DNA of 7,440 nucleotides, from the NCBI RefSeq assembly GCF_937976265.1, contig NZ_CALJRX010000099.1, positions 1-7,440 on the forward strand. The letters are read 5' to 3'. The DNA comes from an uncultured Haemophilus sp. Its GTDB lineage: Bacteria > Pseudomonadota > Gammaproteobacteria > Enterobacterales > Pasteurellaceae. Under the pieces are notes generated by a model. That model was given only the letters and a program-made list of their open reading frames with translations, ran no database searches and was not told where the DNA came from. The position numbers were made by a program, and so were the translations under genes. Below are positions 1-4,806 of the stretch, one piece after another (position 1 is the stretch's first letter; each line of letters starts with the position of its first letter).

Positions 1-1613
1 GCAACACGGTTCACTCTACCGAATCAAGTACTGCATTTGGGCAGGGTAATACGATTAACTCTATTAATGGCTCAAATTCAGCATTTGGTAACGAAAATAC
101 TGTAAATGGTCAAGATGCCAATGCATTTGGTACAGAAAATAAAATTACAGGACACAGATCTACAGCATTAGGTGCAAAAAATACGGTAAGTGGTGAAAAT
201 GCAACAGCTGTAGGTTATAACAATACCGTTCCAGGACATCATTCTGTTGGTATTGGTTATGCAACTAATGCACAAGGTGACACAAGTGTTGCTATTGGTT
301 GGACAGCAAAAGCTACTAAAGAAAATAGCAATGCTTTTGGGGCTCAGGCTTCAGCAACAGCTACTAGTGCTCTAGCATTAGGTACAAACTCTACCGCATC
401 AGGAGACTCATCAGTTGCTGTTGGTAATGATTCTACTGTTACTGGAGATTCAGCTGTCGCTATTGGGGCATCAACAACATCAACTGGGAAATGGTCAACT
501 GCTCTAGGTGATTTAGCAAATGCTGAAGGTGAGCAAAGTGTCGCGCTTTCTAAAGATTCATATGCGAAACATGAGAAATCTGTTGCTCTAGGTACTGGTA
601 CAATAACTCGCGATGCAACGAGTGAAAATACAGCGACTGTAGGAAGTTTAACGTATAGTGGCTTTGCTGGTAATACGCCAATCTCTGTTGTATCTGTCGG
701 TGCTGGAGAATCTACAACTTATACTCCACCAGATCATACTGTTTCACGTACTGTCACAATTACGCCTCATCAACGCCAAATTATAAATGTGGGAGCTGGT
801 AATATTTCTGCAACATCAACTGATGCTATTAATGGTTCACAACTTTATGCTGTTGCTGGTACCGTAAATAATGTTGCAAACTCAGTGAAAAATATTATTG
901 GTGGTAATACATCAATTAATCCAGATGGCACAATTACGGTGAATAATATTGGTGGAACCGGTAAAAATACTGTTCATGATGCAATTAAGCATGCAAATGA
1001 TCGCGTAGACAATATTCGTGTGCGAACATCTGACGTAAAAGTGAAAGCGGGCGACAATATTAATGTAGAAGAAGCTTATGATGATGCTAATCAAGTGAAA
1101 ACTTATACTGTTAGTACAGCAAAAGACATCAAAGCAGATTCTTATACCATCAATAATTCCAATATCAAAATTGATCAAAATGGAATTAATGCCGGTAACA
1201 AAAAAGTTATCAATGTTGCAAATGGTGAAAATAATAACGATGCGGTTAATGTTTCACAATTAAATAAAGTGAAAAATGATGTGGCTAACAATACTAAAAA
1301 TATCGCTACCAACACTCAAAACATCGCTAACAATACTAAAGCAATTAATACTTTAAATAAGAAAGTTAATGATGTTGACCGTAAATCTCGCGCAGGTATT
1401 GCAGGCGTTGCAGCAATCGCTTCTGCGCCATCTGCACGTAAAGATGGCAAGAGCATGGTATCAACCGGGGTCGCTCATCACCGCGGTGAAAGCGCAATTG
1501 CAATTAAAGCGTCTCGTAACTCAGATAATGGTCACTGGTCAACCAACGTAAATGGCGCTGCAGATACTCGCGGTCAATTTACTGTGGGTGCAGGTGTCGG
1601 TTACGAATGGTAA
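1..1613 (+). CDS. Trimeric autotransporter adhesin (YadA/Hia-like), 5'-truncated by the window
   Basis: This is a surface adhesin that trimerises in the outer membrane and displays a fibrous passenger. The frame is open from base 3 to TAA at 1611-1613 (536 residues visible); the signal peptide and N-terminus lie before the window. Visible order: a YadA-type head of 14 repeats (residues 1-197); a linker (198-257); a neck with RQIINVGAG and STDAINGSQLY (258-282); a segment with an IGGTGKNTVHDAI motif (about 316-328); a GINAGNKKVINVA plus NDAVNVSQL second neck (about 394-420); an Asn-rich coiled coil (about 427-460); and a C-terminal YadA anchor of about 75 residues ending in the aromatic tail GYEW. 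The anchor forms four beta strands per subunit in this family. The GTG at 789 is internal, because coding continues upstream through the head. The class is certain; the host-cell ligand and a specific gene name cannot be read from this fragment. Confidence 0.96.
   Translation, partial: NTVHSTESSTAFGQGNTINSINGSNSAFGNENTVNGQDANAFGTENKITGHRSTALGAKNTVSGENATAVGYNNTVPGHHSVGIGYATNAQGDTSVAIGWTAKATKENSNAFGAQASATATSALALGTNSTASGDSSVAVGNDSTVTGDSAVAIGASTTSTGKWSTALGDLANAEGEQSVALSKDSYAKHEKSVALGTGTITRDATSENTATVGSLTYSGFAGNTPISVVSVGAGESTTYTPPDHTVSRTVTITPHQRQIINVGAGNISATSTDAINGSQLYAVAGTVNNVANSVKNIIGGNTSINPDGTITVNNIGGTGKNTVHDAIKHANDRVDNIRVRTSDVKVKAGDNINVEEAYDDANQVKTYTVSTAKDIKADSYTINNSNIKIDQNGINAGNKKVINVANGENNNDAVNVSQLNKVKNDVANNTKNIATNTQNIANNTKAINTLNKKVNDVDRKSRAGIAGVAAIASAPSARKDGKSMVSTGVAHHRGESAIAIKASRNSDNGHWSTNVNGAADTRGQFTVGAGVGYEW
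3..593 (+). repeat. Adhesin head: 14 YadA-type repeats with 14-residue period
   Basis: The repeats carry the left-handed beta-roll signature (S-x-A-hydrophobic-G). The conserved Gly falls at visible residues 13, 29, 43, 57, 71, 85, 99, 113, 127, 141, 155, 169 and 197, with Ser replacing it at 183. The spacing is exactly 14 residues (42 bases), except the first interval, which is 16. DNA identity between copies is low, so this is a protein-level repeat and not a slippage-prone DNA repeat. The array probably continues before the window. Confidence 0.9.
774..848 (+). other. First adhesin neck motif
   Basis: This codes for RQIINVGAG, a short spacer and STDAINGSQLY, which is the neck signature of YadA/Hia-type adhesins. 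In this family the neck joins the wide beta-roll head to the narrow coiled-coil stalk and pins the three chains together. The second, shorter neck (VINVANG...NDAVNVSQL) is at about 1206-1268. Confidence 0.85.
1281..1343 (+). repeat. Three tandem heptads of I/V-x-x-N-T-x-x in the adhesin stalk
   Basis: Three consecutive 21-base units code for VANNTKN, IATNTQN and IANNTKA. Each has a beta-branched residue at one core position and Asn at the other. In trimeric autotransporter stalks this I/V-x-x-N-T-x-x pattern is known to place Asn side chains in the core, where they hold anions such as chloride. The units also resemble each other at DNA level (AATACTAAA recurs), which suggests origin by duplication. 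The coiled coil runs on for about two more heptads, to about 1385. Confidence 0.8.
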
Positions 1614-1633
1614 TTTGACTTAAACTTAAAAAC

Positions 1634-1663
1634 AAAGAGCCACAAAATTGTGGCTCTTTTTTT
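1634..1663 (+). terminator. Intrinsic terminator after the adhesin, probably bidirectional
   Basis: The stem AAAGAGCCAC (1634-1643) pairs with GTGGCTCTTT (1650-1659) around a six-base loop, and a T-run covers 1657-1663. The hairpin begins 20 bases past the adhesin stop. On the other strand the stem is followed by CTTTGTTTTT, so it can also end transcription of the small - strand gene that converges on it. Confidence 0.9.
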
Positions 1664-1687
1664 CTTCTCAAAACAATCAAAAATTTG

Positions 1688-1696
1688 ACCGCACTT
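1688..1696 (-). other. DNA uptake signal sequence (Haemophilus type)
   Basis: The core AAGTGCGGT reads on the - strand and is followed by AT-rich segments (CAAATTTTT, then TTTTGA after a short gap), as in the extended Haemophilus uptake signal. It lies one base past the stop of the small - strand gene. It is a single copy here, not part of a hairpin. The known role is recognition of related DNA during natural transformation. Confidence 0.9.
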
Positions 1697-1697
1697 A

Positions 1698-1793
1698 TTA
1701 CAATATATATCGCCAAACGAATGCACTGACTAAAATAATCAGCATGATAATAATTTGTATTAAACGTTTTTTGGTTAATTTTTCTGCAGCCAT
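1698..1793 (-). CDS. Small single-pass membrane peptide, 31 residues, function unknown
   Basis: This is a short ORF with ATG at 1793-1791 and TAA at 1700-1698. The peptide starts MAAEKLTKKRL, then has one hydrophobic stretch (about residues 12-28, rich in Ile, Leu and Val) and ends in VWRYIL. A charged Lys/Arg cluster before the hydrophobic stretch predicts an N-in, single transmembrane helix. A plausible ribosome site (GAAGAG) ends nine bases upstream of the ATG. The gene is divergent from fnr and converges on the adhesin, and a bidirectional hairpin lies past its stop. The combination of RBS, charged N-terminus, clean helix and a well-placed terminator argues that it is a real gene. I do not recognise the family. 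The main alternative is a chance ORF in AT-rich intergenic DNA. Confidence 0.65.
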   Translation of the reverse strand: MAAEKLTKKRLIQIIIMLIILVSAFVWRYIL

Positions 1794-1834
1794 ATTGATT
1801 TACTCTTCGATAACTTCTTAAATTGACTATTTAG

Positions 1835-1843
1835 TGGTAGAAT
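1835..1843 (+). promoter_or_regulatory. Putative extended -10 promoter of fnr
   Basis: TGGTAGAAT matches an extended -10 element (TGn plus TAGAAT). The hexamer 17 bases upstream, TTCTTA, is a weak -35. Transcription would start near 1850, about 40 bases before the fnr ATG. A good TTGACT at 1823-1828 is present, but no -10 lies at the right distance from it. Confidence 0.45.
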
Positions 1844-1845
1844 AA

Positions 1846-1859
1846 TTGCGTTAGATCAA
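1846..1859. promoter_or_regulatory. FNR-type operator upstream of fnr
   Basis: TTGCGttagATCAA matches 8 of the 10 defined bases of the FNR consensus TTGAT-N4-ATCAA, with a perfect right half. It would overlap the start site predicted from the -10 at 1838-1843, which is where a repressing site sits. FNR represses its own gene in E. coli, so negative autoregulation is the likely meaning. The site could also act on the divergent small gene. Confidence 0.55.
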
Positions 1860-1891
1860 TTTTACACTATATTTATCGATTTGAGGAATAA

Positions 1892-2665
1892 ATGAAGAAT
1901 TTCGTTTCAGAAACCAAATCAGGACGCAGAGTTCAATCAGGTGGTTGTGCAATTCATTGTCAGGATTGCAGTATTAGTCAACTTTGTATCCCTTTCACAT
2001 TGAACGAACATGAGCTTGATCAGCTTGATAATATCATCGAGCGTAAAAAACCCATCCAAAAATCTCAAGTCCTTTTTAAAGCGGGTGATACACTGAATTC
2101 CATTTATGCAATTCGTTCTGGAACCATTAAAACTTATACCATTAGTGAGGCCGGTGAAGAACAAATTACCTCTTTCCACTTGCCTGGTGATTTAGTGGGC
2201 TTTGATGCGATCACTAATATGCAACATCCAAGTTTTGCACAGGCTTTGGAAACCGCCATGGTGTGTGAAATTCCATTCGATATCTTAGATGACTTATCTG
2301 GCAAAATGCCTAAGCTTCGTCAGCAAATTATGCGTTTGATGAGTAGTGAAATCAAAAGCGATCAAGAAATGATTTTATTACTTTCTAAAATGAATGCTGA
2401 AGAACGTTTAGCGGCATTTATTCACAATCTATCAAAACGTTATTCTGCTCGTGGTTTCTCTGCGAAAGAATTCCGCTTAACCATGACTCGTAGTGATATC
2501 GGTAACTATCTTGGTTTAACTGTTGAAACCATCAGTCGTTTACTTGGTCGTTTCCAAAAATTGGGTGTACTCTCTGTTCAAGGTAAATACATTACTATTA
2601 ATGATATTAATGCATTGATTGATTTAACCGGTGTACATAAAACCAAAATCCAATTAGCAGAATAA
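1892..2665 (+). CDS. fnr: Fumarate/nitrate reduction regulator FNR, oxygen-sensing transcription factor
   Basis: FNR is the global regulator of the aerobic to anaerobic switch. It dimerises and binds DNA when it carries an oxygen-labile [4Fe-4S] cluster. The 257-residue product aligns along its length with E. coli FNR (250 residues). The cluster ligands are present: Cys23, Cys26 and Cys32 (in GGCAIHCQDCSISQLC) and Cys125 (in AMVCEIP). Asp157 matches the dimer-control Asp154 of E. coli. The cyclic-nucleotide-binding-like beta-roll covers about 35-140, the dimer helix about 143-170, and the Crp-type HTH about 190-240. The recognition helix keeps VETISR, with the DNA-contacting Glu212, Ser215 and Arg216. 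GAGG five bases before the ATG supports the start. The N-terminus is three residues longer than in E. coli. Nothing is missing, so it should be functional. Confidence 0.98.
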   Translation: MKNFVSETKSGRRVQSGGCAIHCQDCSISQLCIPFTLNEHELDQLDNIIERKKPIQKSQVLFKAGDTLNSIYAIRSGTIKTYTISEAGEEQITSFHLPGDLVGFDAITNMQHPSFAQALETAMVCEIPFDILDDLSGKMPKLRQQIMRLMSSEIKSDQEMILLLSKMNAEERLAAFIHNLSKRYSARGFSAKEFRLTMTRSDIGNYLGLTVETISRLLGRFQKLGVLSVQGKYITINDINALIDLTGVHKTKIQLAE

Positions 2666-2668
2666 ATT

Positions 2669-2694
2669 AAAAGCGTGAGTTTTCACGCTTTTTT
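2669..2694 (+). terminator. Intrinsic terminator after fnr
   Basis: AAAAGCGTGA (2669-2678) pairs perfectly with TCACGCTTTT (2683-2692) around a GTTT loop, and the T-run extends to 2694. It starts three bases after the fnr stop. It makes fnr largely monocistronic and implies a separate promoter for uspE. Confidence 0.88.
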
Positions 2695-2714
2695 AACATT
2701 TGAAACAAAAAAAC

Positions 2715-2740
2715 TTGCACGAGATCACTTTTTTGATAAT
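2715..2740 (+). promoter_or_regulatory. Possible uspE promoter/operator region
   Basis: GATAAT at 2735-2740 is the best -10 between the fnr terminator and uspE, but TTGCAC (2715-2720) is only 14 bases upstream, too close for a standard -35. TTGCAcgagATCAC (2715-2728) matches 7 of 10 bases of the FNR consensus and looks like the site before fnr, so this may be a regulator site and not a -35. The exact start cannot be fixed from the sequence. Confidence 0.3.
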
Positions 2741-2802
2741 CGGTTCTTGTCATCGTTTAAAATCTTTTCTATCCTATCGATATCTCATATCTTGGAGGTT
2801 TT

Positions 2803-3726
2803 ATGAAATTTAATAATATTCTTGTTGTACTCAATCCTGATAACGAAAAACAATATGCTCTAGCTCGTGCCGTTCGTCTTGTTAAAGAACAGCAAAATGA
2901 AACAAAGGTAAAAATCACCACCCTTTTGAGTGTTTATGACTTATCGTATGAGATGTCAGCCCTTCTTTCTTCTGAAGAACGCAGTGAAATGCATAAAACA
3001 GCCGTTGAACAACAACGTCAAGCTGTGCAATTTTATTTAGATAAATATGCTGATCCGGCAATTGAGTTTGACTCTCACATTGTATGGAGCAGCAATGAAG
3101 CGGATGCGATTCGTGAAGAAGTTGAAAAAAATCAATACGACCTCGTTGTGAAATACACTAAAGATGAAGAAAGTTTCACTTCATTGATTTTCACACCGGT
3201 AGATTGGCAATTATTACGTAAATGTCCAATCCCAGTATTGATGGTGCGTGATGGTGACTGGAAACACCAACGCCGTATTTTAGTCGCAGTGAATGTATCG
3301 GGTGAACAAGAATATCAAGATGAATTCAACCAAGAGTTAGTTTCAACAGGGATGAGTTTAGCGGAAAACTTAAACCGTGGTAATGTACATTTAGTGGCAG
3401 CCTACCCTGTTGCGCCAATTAATATGGCGATTGATTTACCTGAATTTAATACTTCAGGTTATGAAAATGGCATTCGTGGCCAACACCTCATCAATATGAA
3501 AGCCTTACGTCAAAAATTTGGTATTGATGAAGATCATACCCATGTACGCGAAGGTTTCCCTGAAGAAGTGATTCCTGAAGTGGCGAAAGAAATTGAAGCT
3601 GAATTAGTGATTTTAGGTACAGTGGGAAGAACGGGTTTATCTGCAGCGTTATTAGGTAATACAGCTGAACATGTAATTAGTAAATTAAGCTGCAATTTAT
3701 TAGCCATTAAACCATCTAAAAAATAA
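2803..3726 (+). CDS. uspE: Universal stress protein E, tandem Usp domains
   Basis: UspE is a cytoplasmic stress protein with two fused Usp domains, linked in E. coli to stress survival, motility and cell aggregation. The 307-residue product follows E. coli UspE through both domains: domain 1 about residues 3-150 (from NILVVLNPD to CPIPVLMVRD), domain 2 about 156-304 (from RRILVAVNV to LLAIKP). Near-identical blocks include IRGQHL and MKALRQKFGI. Domain 2 has a nucleotide-loop pattern, Gly272-x2-Gly275-x9-Gly285-Asn-Thr; domain 1 lacks a clear one. The acidic C-terminal tail of the E. coli protein is absent, so the protein is about nine residues shorter. TGGAGG four bases upstream supports the ATG. 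It follows fnr, as in E. coli and relatives, but a terminator lies between them. The name is secure; the molecular function of UspE is poorly defined in any species. Confidence 0.95.
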   Translation: MKFNNILVVLNPDNEKQYALARAVRLVKEQQNETKVKITTLLSVYDLSYEMSALLSSEERSEMHKTAVEQQRQAVQFYLDKYADPAIEFDSHIVWSSNEADAIREEVEKNQYDLVVKYTKDEESFTSLIFTPVDWQLLRKCPIPVLMVRDGDWKHQRRILVAVNVSGEQEYQDEFNQELVSTGMSLAENLNRGNVHLVAAYPVAPINMAIDLPEFNTSGYENGIRGQHLINMKALRQKFGIDEDHTHVREGFPEEVIPEVAKEIEAELVILGTVGRTGLSAALLGNTAEHVISKLSCNLLAIKPSKK

Positions 3727-3751
3727 GCCTATTTAGCTTTTTATTTAAAAC

Positions 3752-3795
3752 AAGTGCGGTCAGAAAAACAATCGTTTTATTGACCGCACTTTTTT
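3752..3795. terminator. Terminator built from two inverted uptake signals, after uspE
   Basis: AAGTGCGGTCA (3752-3762) pairs with TGACCGCACTT (3781-3791), and a T-run covers 3790-3795. Both arms are complete uptake signals, one on each strand. The loop is itself paired: AAAAC (3765-3769) with GTTTT (3774-3778), joined to the outer stem through one G-T pair and one A-A mismatch, leaving an AATC loop. Inverted uptake-signal pairs acting as terminators are well known in Haemophilus. This one ends uspE transcription. Confidence 0.9.
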
Positions 3796-3805
3796 GTTAA
3801 AAAAA

Positions 3806-3821
3806 TGTGAAGTTTCTCACA
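3806..3821. promoter_or_regulatory. CRP (cAMP receptor protein) operator
   Basis: TGTGA-agtttc-TCACA has both five-base half-sites intact with the standard six-base spacer, flanked by A and T bases as in strong sites. It is the ordinary type of CRP site, not the TGCGA type that also needs Sxy for competence genes. Its centre is 60-61 bases before the start predicted from the -10 at 3862-3867, the class I activator position. Confidence 0.82.
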
Positions 3822-3861
3822 AAATCAACTTTTTCTATTCGTCTCATCATTTCTTTTTCGT

Positions 3862-3867
3862 TATACT
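3862..3867 (+). promoter_or_regulatory. Putative -10 box for the DUF4198 gene
   Basis: TATACT is a good -10 hexamer without a recognisable -35 (TTCGTC or nearby), as expected for a CRP-dependent promoter. Transcription would start near 3874 and leave a leader of about 50 bases. TATAAA at 3891-3896 is a second candidate, but it would give a very short leader. Confidence 0.5.
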
Positions 3868-3924
3868 CGTCCGCCCTATCGAAGACTTTCTATAAATTGA
3901 TTTATTGATTAAAAAGGAAAGACA

Positions 3925-4761
3925 ATGAAAAAAACATTAATTGTAGCACTACTTGGCTTCTCTGCGCTCGCGCAAGCCCATGAAGTTTGGGTTGCAACAC
4001 CGGCACAACTAGCTTCTAATAGCGTTTTAAAAGCTGATTTAGCTTATGGTGACTACCCTTACGTTGAAAAAATTCCTGAAAAACGTCTCGCTATTTTTCC
4101 ACCGATGGAACTCATCAATCAAGATGGTGAAATGCAAACATTAGTACAAAAAGGTGAAAACTACCAATATCAATCAGAAAAACCGTTAAAAGACGGTTCA
4201 TATTGGGTAACAGCGACTTATAAACCAACTTTCTGGTCACAAAATAATGAAGGTTGGAAAATGGATAACTTACAAGGCACACCAAATGCATTCTATTGCG
4301 AACAAACTCAAATGTTTGGTAAAGCCTTTACTGTGGTTGGTAAGAAACCATTGAATGCGGATATGGCGATGACACGTATCGGCTTACCACTTGAAATTGT
4401 GCCACTCAAAGATCCAAAAACAATTAAAGCGGGCGAAGCTTTCCCTCTTCAAATTTTCTATAAAGACCAACCGCTTGCGGGCGAAACGATTATCGCAACG
4501 TCTGATACGTTTGTCGTGAAAGATATGGAAGCGGCAACATCTCACCGTGAACCACAAGCGTTTTCAGGTAAAACGGACAGTGAAGGTAAAGTTAACTTTA
4601 TCCCATTAATTGAAGGTGTTTGGAAACTTAAAGTGATTCATAAAGAACCATTTGAAGATCAAAAGGTGTGTCAACAATCAGCAAATTACACAACGTTGAT
4701 TTTACCTGTTGGTAAAGCGCGTGCTAAATTACCACCAAAACCAGAACATCATCATCATTAA
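3925..4761 (+). CDS. Periplasmic DUF4198-family protein (NikK/CbiK-like), His-tailed
   Basis: This is an exported protein of the DUF4198 family, whose members in Pasteurellaceae often serve as accessory periplasmic components of nickel/cobalt uptake systems. A signal peptide is clear: MKKT, a hydrophobic core, then AQA with cleavage predicted after Ala18. Mature protein would start His19-Glu-Val-Trp. Family features are the DGSYWVTATYKPTFWS block (90-105), IGLPLEIVPLKDP (152-164) and a C-terminal beta domain (about 165-262) of Ig-like appearance. Cys125 and Cys249 are the only cysteines and could form a disulfide. The protein ends in Glu and four His (275-278, four CAT codons), a likely metal site. 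AAGGA six bases before the ATG supports the start. The gene stands alone between terminators, with a strong CRP site upstream and no transporter genes beside it. The metal role is inferred from family and His content, so substrate and partner are open. Confidence 0.85.
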   Translation: MKKTLIVALLGFSALAQAHEVWVATPAQLASNSVLKADLAYGDYPYVEKIPEKRLAIFPPMELINQDGEMQTLVQKGENYQYQSEKPLKDGSYWVTATYKPTFWSQNNEGWKMDNLQGTPNAFYCEQTQMFGKAFTVVGKKPLNADMAMTRIGLPLEIVPLKDPKTIKAGEAFPLQIFYKDQPLAGETIIATSDTFVVKDMEAATSHREPQAFSGKTDSEGKVNFIPLIEGVWKLKVIHKEPFEDQKVCQQSANYTTLILPVGKARAKLPPKPEHHHH

Positions 4762-4765
4762 TCAT

Positions 4766-4806
4766 AAAAAAGTGCGGTCAAATCATCAATTTAACCGCAC
4801 TTTTTT
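4766..4806. terminator. Bidirectional terminator from inverted uptake signals, between convergent genes
   Basis: AAAAAAGTGCGGT (4766-4778) pairs perfectly over 13 bases with ACCGCACTTTTTT (4794-4806). The loop pairs further: AAAT (4780-4783) with ATTT (4789-4792) after one C-A mismatch, leaving CATCA. A-tracts and T-tracts flank the core on both sides, so it works in either direction. It ends the DUF4198 gene from the left and the LOG gene from the right. It shares two bases with the LOG stop codon (4805-4807). Both arms carry complete uptake signals (4770-4778 and 4794-4802). Confidence 0.9.

Noticed and set aside
912..1178. Open frame of 88 codons on the - strand
   Set aside because: It lies entirely within the adhesin coding region and is Ile/Cys/Phe-rich, as expected from the complement of Asn/Asp-rich coding DNA. 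It has no recognisable domain.
1287..1370. 21-base repeats as a CRISPR-like or satellite array
   Set aside because: The units are in-frame heptads of a coiled coil, diverge quickly and have no spacers.
1369..1551. Open frame of 60 codons on the + strand in another frame
   Set aside because: It lies inside the conserved adhesin anchor domain, which is certain in its own frame. The overlapping product is low-complexity Leu/Gln-rich.
789..1613. A separate 274-residue gene starting at GTG 789
   Set aside because: The frame continues upstream without a stop through neck and head repeats to base 3, so this GTG is an internal Val codon.
1823..1828. TTGACT as the fnr -35 box
   Set aside because: No acceptable -10 occurs 16-18 bases downstream. 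The nearest good hexamer is only nine bases away.
1937..2179. Open frame of 80 codons on the - strand
   Set aside because: It is antisense to the N-terminal half of fnr, whose product is fully conserved. No ribosome site or family signature was seen.
2714..2729. CRP site before uspE
   Set aside because: The right half is TCACT but the left half (CTTGC) matches TGTGA poorly. The sequence fits FNR slightly better.
3896..3911. TTGATTTATTGATTA as an FNR site before the DUF4198 gene
   Set aside because: It is a direct repeat of TTGATT, not an inverted repeat, so the FNR right half ATCAA is missing.
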